64,000 nt of DNA, from the NCBI GenBank assembly GCA_002633025.1, contig NMRB01001027.1, forward strand, positions 1-64,000, written 5' to 3'. Both the position numbers and the translations under genes were made by a program. This document shows, piece after piece, positions 37,424 through 46,817 of the stretch. Each line of letters begins with the position of its first letter. Position 1 is the first letter of the stretch. Below the pieces are notes generated by a model. It worked only from the letters and a program-made list of their open reading frames with translations, was not told the DNA's origin and searched no databases. Origin of the DNA: Notospermus geniculatus (lineage: Eukaryota; Nemertea; Pilidiophora; Heteronemertea; Lineidae).

Positions 37424-38920
37424 TGGTAATGACAGATGATCGAAAATGTAACCACAAAGGTTAGCAGCCTCCAGCATGAAAATCATCCACTCCATTCAAC
37501 AGAACTTAGAACTTTTAGATCTATGGCCATTATGACCAAACCTTGTAAGGGATATGCCCTGCTCCACAAACAAGACAACATCGAAGGCCAGAAGAGAGAC
37601 TAGATAAGAGTTTCTATGTTACCTAACAACCACAACCAAACCTTAGGAGGGGAAGTTCCCTGCTCCACAGACAAGACCACACTGAAGGCCAAAAGGGAGA
37701 TTAGGTAAGGACNCTGCTTCACGGACAACACAACATTGAAGGCCAGACGAGGGACTGGATAGGGACTTCTATGTTACCTGGCCGCGAAGACCAAACCTTG
37801 CCAGGGATACTCCCTGCACCACAGACAAGAGTACAACATTGAAGGCCAGAAGAGGGACTGGATAGGGACTTCTAGTTACCTGGCCATCAAGACCAAACCT
37901 TGCGAGGGTACTCCCTACACCACAGACAAGAACAACATTGAAGCCGAACACCAGAAGAGAGACTGGATGGGGTGACTTCTATGTTACCAGGCCATCACAA
38001 CCAATCCCTGCGAGGGAAGTTCCCTGCTCCACAGACAACACAACACGGAAGGCCAGAAGAGAGACTGGATACGGTAGGGACTTCTATGATGACTACGGCC
38101 ATCACAACCAATTCTTGCGAGGGGTACTTCCTGCCCAACAGGCATGACAAAATCAGAAGTCAGAAGAGAGACTGGATGCGTTCCATGTTCCTGACCACCA
38201 AGACCAAACCTTGTGGTGGATATTCCCTGTTCCACAGACAAGACAGCATTGAAAGCTAGAAGAGATACTGGATAAAGACTTCTATGTTACTTGGCCTATC
38301 ACAACCACTCATGAGGGATTCCATGCTCCACAGACAGACAACACTGCTAAAAGAGAGCATGATGAGGTAAAGACTCCCACGATACCTATGGCCACCATAA
38401 ACAATCCTTGCGAGGGGTACTTCCTGCTCCACAGACATGACAACATCAGAAGTCAGAAGATAGACTGGATATGCACTTCTGGGTTCGGTCGTGATGGCCT
38501 GGTGACATAGAAGTCCCTATCCAGTCTCTCTTCTGGCCTTCGATGTTGTCTTGCCTGTGGAGCAGGGAATATCCCTCACAAGGTGTTGTCTTGATGGCCA
38601 GAAACACAAAACTTTTGAGAGGCTTTCTTTGCTCTGCAGACACGAACATTGGTGGTGGTAGGAGCTAATGGCAATGGATAATGTAAAACTTCTGGCAACA
38701 ACAACGATCAAAGGTGTAACCACAAAAGGTTGACCAGCAGCCTCCAGCATGAAATCATCCACTCCATTCACCAGAACTTTATCCAACTGGATTAGAACTT
38801 TTATCTGCTACCTGACCATCAAGACCAAACCTTGTGAGGGACATTACCCGCTCGACAGACAAGACAACATCAAAGGCTACAAGAGCGCTAAGGGCTATGT
38901 ATATCTAAGGCTTTGTAGAC
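37424..38920. repeat. complex tandem array, unit about 100 bp, with duplicated flank
   Basis: About 12 units of GGCCATCAAGACCAAACCTT, GCGAGGGATACTCCCTGC, TCCACAGACAAGACAACA and GGCCAGAAGAGAGACTGGAT. At about 38465-38620 the units run inverted. The phrase CAGCCTCCAGCATGAAATCATCCACTCC occurs in similar form on both sides (about 37465 and 38732). One unknown base is at 37713. No coding function is inferred. Confidence 0.85.
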
Positions 38921-38929
38921 CCACACAGA

Positions 38930-39405
38930 TCTAAGAGTCTCCCCCAAACGTCTGAGAAACAAGCAGACAGATGCACGTGTCCCTTACCAGACAGAAACAG
39001 AGGACAAAGCGGGAGATCGAAGGATCTATCACTCTGAAGTTCAGTCACAAGACTCAGGCTACCTTCTCTTTGTCTCGTGTTGTTCTGCAGTCCAGGAAAC
39101 ATTTCTGGGAGGTTATGCCCCATCACACTGAACTAGTTCTCAGTATGTTCTTGAAAATTTTGCTGAATTGGCTCAAACTGTGTGCGAATGGAGTGGATAC
39201 AAGCCTGGTGGCGACACGGGCTCACTAAGTGGAGGGTTATGAATGGGTCTTTTCTGGATTTTCACAGTGTGAAGGGGCCGAAAATTTGTTAGTAAAATTC
39301 TGCAGGTTGACTTCCTATATATATTATGAATGGGAGTAAGAGAAAATAGATGGACAATTCGAATACTGTAATAGGTTGTATCACTATTTTACAGTGGCGG
39401 ATCCA
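38930..39405. other. no gene seen
   Basis: No exon recognised. Ends at ACAGTGGCGGATCCA before the gap, a phrase resembling the GGCGCGGATCCAGG ends of the element at 61249-61400, so a transposon may begin here. Confidence 0.35.
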
Positions 39406-39660
39406 NNNNNNNNNNNNNNNNNNNNNNNNNNNNNNNNNNNNNNNNNNNNNNNNNNNNNNNNNNNNNNNNNNNNNNNNNNNNNNNNNNNNNNNNNNNNNNN
39501 NNNNNNNNNNNNNNNNNNNNNNNNNNNNNNNNNNNNNNNNNNNNNNNNNNNNNNNNNNNNNNNNNNNNNNNNNNNNNNNNNNNNNNNNNNNNNNNNNNNN
39601 NNNNNNNNNNNNNNNNNNNNNNNNNNNNNNNNNNNNNNNNNNNNNNNNNNNNNNNNNNNN
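39406..39660. other. assembly gap (255 N)
   Basis: Unknown bases. Any frame through it is artefact. Confidence 0.99.
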
Positions 39661-41135
39661 ACATGTACATGTGCCATATAACAGCTGCACTCGTGGTAGC
39701 GTAATCCGTGCAGACACGATTGAAGTAAAACAAGCGACCAGGTAAATGGTACGGCTAGTCTTGCGTTCTCGGAAAAAATCCGTCGATTCGGTCTCTTTTT
39801 TATCGACAACGACGTTATGATAAAATCAAACGCACTCATAAACAAAAACTAATGACCAATTGAATATTTTTCGAGCCAAGTTCCGTACACAATTCAACCC
39901 AGTTATCTCACGCTCGTGCGAATCAGATTCGGCCCATTTTCGTCCGCCTCAGACCCAACTCATTTCTCATTGAAAGGGAGAAAATCCAGCCTCAAGCACA
40001 ATACGCATCCGCTCTTTCAGGCCCAAAAAACCCCAATATCTCAAAAACAATGCAACGTATCAAAATTTCGTTAACTTCAGACAAAACTACATACAATTCA
40101 CCTTATATATATACCATGATCAATAACATTGGACAAAACATGACTCCACAATCGATTGGAAACGCAAAATCTGACACGAAAATAAGGGTCACTTAGTGAG
40201 CCAATAGTGACAACTTTTTACAGTCTTTTACAGATGGACTCAGACGGGAAGAGTGTTCCACAACTTCGAGACAACTTATTTGGCCAACGTTACACGTTCT
40301 AGCCCATTTTACGATTTTTTTAGGACAGACAGGACATTTTGAGAACAACTTCAGTGTTACAGTACCTTTATGGAAAGACCATGTCAATTGCAGCCTTCAT
40401 GTTTCGGCACCAGAGGGAGCGAGTACATCAAGATAGGCCCGTCATTTAAAAAGAGAAATGTTGAGTGTAACGACTGTACTTCATCTTACCCCATGATGGC
40501 ACAGTCAATTTTAATTTCTTTGCCCAATTTCACTTCAATCGATGCTTTCCTTTGTTCGCGCACAACATCACCTGAGTATGATCGACGACATCCTCCAGGC
40601 CGCAAACTACTTCGCGTCACCACTAAATCACAATCACACCAACAATTCTAACCACTTGTGCTGACATCGATGAAAATTTGGCGTATGATAAATGCGTCTG
40701 CTTGTCAATTCTGGTCTTTGATCTATGCAGTATCGCGACATTCACGCCCCATAGGACACGATCTATCGCTACTACCTGCATGAGATGGGATATGGTTCCT
40801 TTGATCATCACCATCAATTACCGCAGTGCAATTTCTCTGCAGCGGCTGAGGCCACTTGTAGATCATCTTTTGATAGATTTTTCTTCAGATTTTTTTGCAA
40901 TTTCAAATTATCAGTAGGGCTGATCATAGCCTGCTGATCATGTGATCTTTTTCTTCTCATATGGATAGGTAATCTCGATACTATACTGCCCTCCAGTGGT
41001 GGAAGACAGGAACTCCAAATGTTATCAGTTGGAATATGGTTGAATGAAGTACCACCTGTGGAGTGTTGCAAAGATTTTAGCTATTATGTCAATCAACCCT
41101 ACGCCCACTGATCACTAATGGAGATATTGGGTCAT
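39661..41135. other. no gene assigned
   Basis: A minus-strand frame 40193-40387 (KCPVCPKKIVKWARTC..) has four cysteines but no convincing splice sites. Nothing else. Confidence 0.3.
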
Positions 41136-41234
41136 ATAAATAAAGACTGGCAAATGTTTTTACTTCAAATTATTGCCTAGTGCATTTGTATTGCAAAATT
41201 CACGTAAAAGCATTTAAGTAGTCTTTATTCTTAT
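41136..41234. mobile_element. MITE, AGCAAATGCTTTTAC family (copy 3)
   Basis: ATAAATAAAGACTGGCAAAT..TTTTTAC and GTAAAAGCATTTAAGTAGTC..TTTATT. Most diverged of the three copies. Confidence 0.6.
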
Positions 41235-41288
41235 TATCCATTGGCTCGTATCCTAGATGAAGGTAAACCTTAGAGTTGAGGAAGCTTC

Positions 41289-41380
41289 TACAGGGTGGGC
41301 CAGAGAAAGTGCCCCTCGAACAATAGCATTTCTATTGTTTCCCTATTGTTTGAGGGACACTTTCTCTGGCCCACCCTGTA
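41289..41380. mobile_element. TA-flanked foldback MITE, CAGGGTGGGCCAGAG
   Basis: TA, then CAGGGTGGGCCAGAGAAAGT, and its near-exact inverse ACTTTCTCTGGCCCACCCTG, then TA. The short centre has CAATAG words in both senses. A TA target and CAGGG ends fit a Tc1/mariner-type MITE. Confidence 0.8.
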
Positions 41381-41668
41381 GAATATGACCCACTGCCTTT
41401 CACCATGAAAGAGATGCACTTAGGACTTCACAGCTTCATTGTTGACAACGCAATATTCAGCATCAACCTGCTTTTCCCTCCGGTGATAATTCTGATTGGA
41501 CAACAATATTCCACAGATCAAGTAAATGATGTCATCTGCACTGTCCCAGACTGCAGTAGTTCTCATTGAAGTATTATCAATGCTCTACTTTTTTCTCGAT
41601 ATACCTGCTCAAAGATTATTAAAAACATCAAGCATCCGATTGAAGCAGTGAGTCTCAAAAGAAGACAG

Positions 41669-41902
41669 GTACTGTAAAGCAAGATAATTTCGCGGCTGGC
41701 AATTTTCGCGAATCAAGATTTATAGACATATTCACGGCAGGATATTTTCACGAGTCTCTGCCATTTTTTTCAGTTTTTTTCACAGACCATGTTTGTCACT
41801 TGCCTGTATTTATATTTGCGACAGGAAATTTTCGCGACTCATACACTCTCGCGAAATTCGCGAAAATTTCCTGCACGCGAAATTTTCCTGCTTTACAGTA
41901 CT
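41669..41902. mobile_element. TA-flanked MITE with TTTTCGCGAA interior
   Basis: TACTGTAAAGCAAGATAATT and ..CCTGCTTTACAGTA are inverted ends bordered by TA. The interior repeats TTTTCGCGA/TCGCGAAAT at least six times in both orientations. ACTGTAAAACGGGAAATTTTTGCGG at 46882-46907 is a solitary relic of the same family. Confidence 0.75.
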
Positions 41903-42308
41903 CATCTGCCTACAGAACTTTGCCTCTCCTGAACCACACCCACACCAATCAGCAGATCACAACATCAGTAATATTTGGCTTAAGTGCTTTTTTGTATACA
42001 GAAAGGGATTGCAGTGTACTATATAGACCATATAGCTTTTTGCTTCCATGATATGGCAATAACACGGTTCGTTATTTCAATAACGGCGACTGTGTTGGTG
42101 ATGACAATAAGCCATGGGCTGTGACGACCAAAAGCACAGATGGATAAGCAAATTCATCAAACGGAGTGATTTTTATTGTCACAGTGCAGTTGATGGACTG
42201 GACGAGACAGCTAACAAATATGACATGGAAGGATCAGAAACGAATCGAACAGCAGGCATTCCAATGTCATTTTTGGACAAGGTTAAGCCAGCTCGTCCAC
42301 ATGGTCTA

Positions 42309-42597
42309 AAGGTTCCTACAGGTCGACAATGCGTCTTGAAGCAACTCGCGGCAACTAGCTTTCCGGCGATGGAAGCAACTCTGAGTGACTGATCAGTTGC
42401 TGATTTTGTCAACCTGAGCGCGCTTGCGTCTCCGAGCAACTGCCGGATTCGCTAGTTGAGCTTGCTGTTCGAGGAACTGCCAGTTGCTCCAAGTTCCTCT
42501 CAATCGCTGAAATGTCGACCTGCGCGTGGTAGTTTTCTGATCTGCGACGGATTCGTCGAGTTGCTTCAAGACGCAATGTCGGCCTGTAGGCACCTTA
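42309..42597. mobile_element. long-TIR MITE, GTCTTGAAGCAACTCG arms
   Basis: Left AAGGTTCCTACAGGTCGACA..ATGCGTCTTGAAGCAACTCG and the inverse on the right (CGAGTTGCTTCAAGACGC..). The interior is rich in GCAACTNNC and GTTGC words and carries GAGCAACTGCCGG. Confidence 0.75.
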
Positions 42598-42746
42598 ATG
42601 CTTCATCAAATTTCTCAAGGCTTAAAACGTGGATTATTGCCCATAATAAGCACAATTCACAACATTTGCAACACAGTTAAAGTGTCATAAGGAGATTTCT
42701 CGTCCTGTTTCCCATTATTGTCAACTAAAAGAATTTAATACCTTAC

Positions 42747-42926
42747 CGAGTGAAAGGCCTGTTCCTGTTCTCAGGGGCAAGAAAACAAACGCGCTTCGCA
42801 TGGCCAATACGACCACAGGCCCAACACGGTCGGTACTTGTACCGACATTTTTCAGAGTCATGAGCACCCTTGCCACATCTTGAACAAGGTTGGAAATCCA
42901 GCAGACTTGCTAGGCTCACAGACATC
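42747..42926 (-). CDS. double CCHC zinc-knuckle exon, copy V
   Basis: 180-bp exon with donor CTCG|GTAAGG and probable phase-2 acceptor GTAG|GATG. The reading starts at the first ATG and leaves in phase 2. It contains two C-X2-C-X4-H-X4-C knuckles: CSRCGKGAHDSEKC and CWACGRIGHAKRVC. Such paired knuckles bind single-stranded nucleic acid and occur in Gag and in host CCHC proteins. Its twin at 44402-44557 has the same layout. The acceptor lacks a good pyrimidine tract, so the exon may instead be an initiating exon. Partner exons are not identified. Whether it is a host gene or a domesticated retroelement cannot be decided here. Confidence 0.6.
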
Positions 42927-43422
42927 CTACGTTGTGCACATCCACCGCTGGATCCCGCCAACACAGAAATATCCTTCTCCAAACCACAACAACATACAAT
43001 ACTTGGAAAGTTTATCCTGAACAAATACGGAACAAGCAAGTGTGACACAACCATGTACACAATCTTCCAAATTGTTGTGCACACCGACAGATCTAGATCA
43101 TATTCCAAAAAATTCCAGGCCTGTGTTTTGTCTAATGGAATTAGTTATTGTTGAACTTGTGTATCGAAGATAGGCTGATCAACTAATCCTCCAGAAGAAT
43201 GCATTACCAAATCTTCATGGATTTGATTCACTGTCCAGTGTCAAGGACGGTCAAAAACTTCAGACACCACATGTATCATTAAGTAAATGTTTGACTTTGA
43301 AGGCATTTTCTAAAGGAATAATCATAACTGTCTGGGAGATCGTCAGTGAGGTCGGAACTAATCAGAAGTGTTGTCTGGCGAAGGGACTCCCCACCAGACA
43401 CTGCCATCACACCAGTTACTGT
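42927..43422. other. no exon seen
   Basis: Between the candidate terminal exon at 43423-43711 and the second zinc-knuckle exon. No splice-bounded frame recognised. Confidence 0.35.
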
Positions 43423-43711
43423 TTAAGAATTCCCCACAGCTATAAATCCATCGAATGGTCTGAGGAAATGGGTCTGCGAGCTGGAAAGCTTCCAATGTGT
43501 ATCTCCAAAGAATATGCCAGCAGGTCTAATCATTATTGACCTGGTACCTTCAGCTACATCAGGTGTAGAAGACAGTTTTTGCAGAAGGCGAACTGGACCA
43601 GTTATGGCAAGAACCACACCACTGACATGATGGAATCCTAGGTGATGTAACCGAGTGTCAGTCACTTCACCAATATCACCTTGGGTTTGTGTCCTCGAGG
43701 ACGGAGCGAAT
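43423..43711 (-). CDS. candidate terminal exon, unknown protein
   Basis: Begins after a very good acceptor (TCTGTAACCCTTTCAG) in phase 2 and runs 95 codons to TAA at 43423-43425 (for example DTRLHHLGFHHVSGVVLAIT and RPAGIFFGDTHWKLSSSQTH). The phase agrees with the phase-2 donors of the zinc-knuckle exons. However, direct joining to the upstream copy at 44402-44557 would create a TGA at the junction (TG|A). The other copy lies downstream, so the true partner is unresolved. No family recognised. Confidence 0.4.
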
Positions 43712-44113
43712 CTGAAAGGGTTACAGAGGACACGGCAAAATCGCACAAGGAAGATTTGGAGTGGGAAGAACCGAAAGTTTGCCCTAGGGGCAGCAGTCAA
43801 CACAGCAATACTGACTGAAATCACGAATGTAGTACAAATATCCTGTAGTGTGTCCTATCTTTTTGTACTCATGACATCATCCTTAATTGAATGATCATAG
43901 CATCTGTTAAAAGCCCGAACAAACACCGAGAGCAATCATGATTCCAGAGCTATGCCTAGGCCTCATTGAGGCCCACATCAGAAATTCCAAGCACTACCAT
44001 AATAGACTTGAAGTACAGTCAACATGATCAATTAACTCTAAATACAACGAGGAACTACATACCAGAAAACTGTGTTTTAGCAGACAAGTAGAATTGCGTC
44101 GTCATTTATTGTC

Positions 44114-44219
44114 AACACCAGGGAATAAAACTGAAGATGGCAGGTCACACGTGACCCTGGCGGGCGGGCGTGGGGCGCCATCTACTGCCGGTTCAAGGAA
44201 CTAATTTTCCCTGGTGTTC
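44114..44219. mobile_element. short element with AACACCAGGGAA ends
   Basis: AACACCAGGGAA at 44114-44125 and TTCCCTGGTGTT at 44208-44219 are exact inverted 12-mers around a GC-rich centre (GGCGGGCGGGCGTGGGGCGC). Single copy. Confidence 0.5.
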
Positions 44220-44401
44220 AGCCCGAATGGGAATAGAGGCAAAAAGTATGAAGTGGGTAGATGAACGATATGGAATCATGGACATGGTTAGCCTACCGGT
44301 AAATCAACGAACAACAAAATAGAAACTTTCAAGGGTCTCACGAGCGGAACCCACCAACAAATTATTCTACATACAGAGGGGCACAAATGCAGCATACTCA
44401 C

Positions 44402-44557
44402 CAGTTGACATGTCGATTGTTTTTTGCCGCAAACTGACAAACTCGCTTTGCATGGCCAATCCGACCACATCCCCAACATCTTTTGTGCCTAAACCTACAC
44501 CTCCACAAATCATGCGTTCTCAGACCACATCTTGCACATGGATCACGAGCTTCCATC
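44402..44557 (-). CDS. double CCHC zinc-knuckle exon, copy U
   Basis: 156-bp twin of the exon at 42747-42926, with donor AACTG|GTGAGT in phase 2 and probable start at G|ATGGAAGCTCG. It contains CARCGLRTHDLWRC and CWGCGRIGHAKRVC, with the six-residue spacer also conserved in length. The region CWxCGRIGHAKRVC is nearly identical between copies, while the leader before the first knuckle is unrelated and shorter. Duplicate exons of equal phase could be used alternatively or together, or one may be dead. Its junction with the exon at 43423-43711 would read TGA. Confidence 0.6.
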
Positions 44558-44859
44558 CTCTTATGTCTCGATACCATCATTTTCAAACCAACTTGTAGTC
44601 AAAAATAACAGTATCTAGTATCCAGCACAAACAGGATTTGGTTGAGCAGTCGATAAGACTTCATCACAATGGCGTTCTATATCTTGACAATTCAGGGAAA
44701 CACTTCCATGAAATATCACACAGTCAGCAGATTCACTGAATCCAATCATGGGTGCCACGTTGGTATAGGCCTACTTCATGCCGTCAAGCATATGGCAGGA
44801 AGTCAATAGGTCAATTAGTTGACCGTAAGAATGAGTTTGGCGAAACTGTGTAGCCTACA

Positions 44860-45170
44860 ACCCTGTTCCAACAGGCAGTAGTTTTGCAGTAGAATAACAA
44901 CAGTACAGAGTGAAATGCAGTGGATAAACAGCAGTAGAGGTGCAGTTGTCTACTGCCAACGACTGCCACTTGGCAGTAGAGATAAAATAGTATTGCAGTA
45001 GATGGCAGTAGTCTACTTTCTATCTACTGCCATTTGGCAGTATTGTTGCAGTATAGACCAGATTTTCTCATTTTGATTTGGCAGGAGGTATACAGGTGTG
45101 AACATGGTGAAAGAAGTAGATAAACATTAGACTACTGCCAGGCAGTAGTCTACTGTTGGTAGGGGACATA
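44860..45170. mobile_element. element built from GCAGTAG/CTACTGC words
   Basis: About ten exact copies of GCAGTAG or its complement, many arranged as GCAGTAGTCTACTGC palindromes, between CTGTTCCAACAGGCAGTAG and ..CTACTGTTGGTAGGGG, which are roughly inverted. Non-coding. Probably a word-repeat MITE. Confidence 0.6.
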
Positions 45171-45496
45171 TTGAAGCTTATCTTCAACATCACTTGAAGA
45201 GGTAGCAGGCAAAGATGTGTCATTTGAAGTCTGAAACTAGTCTTCTTCAGTCAAGTTAACTTTCTACTCATGAAGGTGTTTAGCAACAGCATCTCACTGC
45301 AGAGTTTTTACCTTGCATCATTTGATGACAAACTGCAAACATTTGAAGAGGAGCAAGACGAAAGCTCTGCTGTGGGAGGATGGGCAACAGTGCCCGTCAG
45401 ACAGTAATTTTTTTCGTAAGTGAAGCTATCCAATCACTATGTTGGGTTTTTATGGCCACCGATCCGACTGACTAACCAAACCCCATAGAAAAAGTA

Positions 45497-45721
45497 ACTG
45501 GGATAAAACCGGGATCCCACCGGGATCCCGGTGGGATATGCATATCCCGCGGTGGGATTCAGACATCCCGCCGGGATCCCAGTTGGCTGTAATCAAGGGA
45601 AAGTGGTATCCCACCGGGATCCCACTGGGATCCCAGTCTAACTGGGATCCCAGCGGGATCCCGGTGTAACCGGGATCCCGGTTAGACTGGGATCCCGGTT
45701 AGACTGGGATCCCGGTTTTGG
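45497..45721. repeat. GGGATCCC palindrome array
   Basis: Ten exact GGGATCCC octamers plus half-forms (GGGATATGCATATCCC), usually as ACTGGGATCCCAGT or ACCGGGATCCCGGT, with irregular spacing. The whole tract can fold in many registers. Likely the interior of a word-repeat transposon with ends near AACTGGGATAAAACC and ..GGATCCCGGTTTTGG. Confidence 0.7.
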
Positions 45722-45932
45722 GACAAAGGAGCCTCGTTTTCATTTTCCCTCCATTTTCAAATTTTGAGTTCTGTTGCTGCATTGAAGCTCTGGGTTTTCT
45801 GTCGTATTTCCAACTGATTAGGGGCCTGTCTCTGAATCTGCCCTTGTAAAGTGGAAGGGAAGAATGACTGTGATTGGTAGGTATTGCAGACTTAGGCCTA
45901 GGCCCTTCTTTTCATGGAAGTTTTGTGTAATT

Positions 45933-46205
45933 GCAGGTTTTAAAACATGCAGTATATCAATGGTGTACATTCACTGTACATTCAGTGTTTTTTATCAGGC
46001 CTACCTTCTGGGAAAAAATGGCAGACTTTGGCTGGTATCTAGGTCTACCTACATGGCAAATAGGCCATGTAGCTAGGCCTAGGCCTAGATACCTTGCCAA
46101 AGAAGGCCATTTTTCCCCACAAAGTAGGCCTAATAACAAACACTGAATGTACAGTGAATGTACATTAGGCCCCTACTTTTTGTACAGCATGTTTTAAAAC
46201 CTGCA
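45933..46205. mobile_element. foldback element with GCAGGTTTTAAAACATGC ends
   Basis: Long imperfect palindrome: outer GCAGGTTTTAAAACATGC/GCATGTTTTAAAACCTGC, then TGTACATTCACTGTACATTC.., then CTAGGTCTACCTACATGG.. meeting at GCTAGGCCTAGGCC in the centre. One unknown base at 46206. Confidence 0.75.
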
Positions 46206-46622
46206 NCATGCACAAATGCATTTTCTTAACAAACACAGCTTGATGGGATGATTTCTGGCAATCAGCAGGTGCACAAATCGGCAGATCTATAGCTGATCGG
46301 CAGTTCAGCTGGTGACAGCTAGATCGGCCCTATTTCCCCAGCTGGTGGTCACAGGTGGCTGTAGGAGGCGGGCACCGAGAGGGTCTGGGGGTTCTCCCCC
46401 AGAAAACTTCAAAATCCCATGCTCTTAAAATGGGATTTCTGGCTAATCCTGATGAAAAACTTTGGTTGCTGTGGGGGTGGGTCTGGACAGCTTGGATCTG
46501 CACCAGGCGCAGGGAGTGAAAATGTTAAGATATTGCAATATACGATGAGGAAAACTCGGCATAAAATTTTTTGTCCTCACTTTCAAAATTCAATAAAAAT
46601 ATGTAAATAGCCTAAAACTTAC

Positions 46623-46817
46623 TGTTATATCTGACAATGCCAACTTGAGCTTCTCATACAGGTTAGAAGCATTCTGCTGATAGGACTCTGGGAATTGTTT
46701 AATCTCATTTAGGTAGGACAGTACAGCCACATGTGAATAGAGAGCTATGGTCTCATCGCAGTAATCGTTAGGGTTGTCACAAACCTCTTGCACAACAGCA
46801 GACAACCGGGCGGGATT
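46623..46817 (-). CDS. exon T of the PH/WW/Gly-rich gene
   Basis: Last exon of this gene visible. Acceptor AATTTCCAG, donor GTAAGT, 195 bp, phase 0 to 0, 65 codons. The content looks alpha-helical and polar (DETIALYSHVAVLSYLNEIK, ASNLYEKLKLALSDIT), with a conserved-looking CDNPNDYCDE. The gene must continue further left, because no stop is reached before a canonical donor, but I did not find the next exon. Confidence 0.75.

Noticed and set aside
37769-38786. Many overlapping frames of 60-95 codons on both strands
   Set aside because: All lie in the 100-bp repeat array and are broken by indels between units.
39289-39845. Frames of 101-153 codons
   Set aside because: Mostly unknown bases from the assembly gap.
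40193-40387. Cysteine-containing minus frame as a third zinc-knuckle exon
   Set aside because: The Cys/His spacing does not fit CCHC and no splice sites are convincing.
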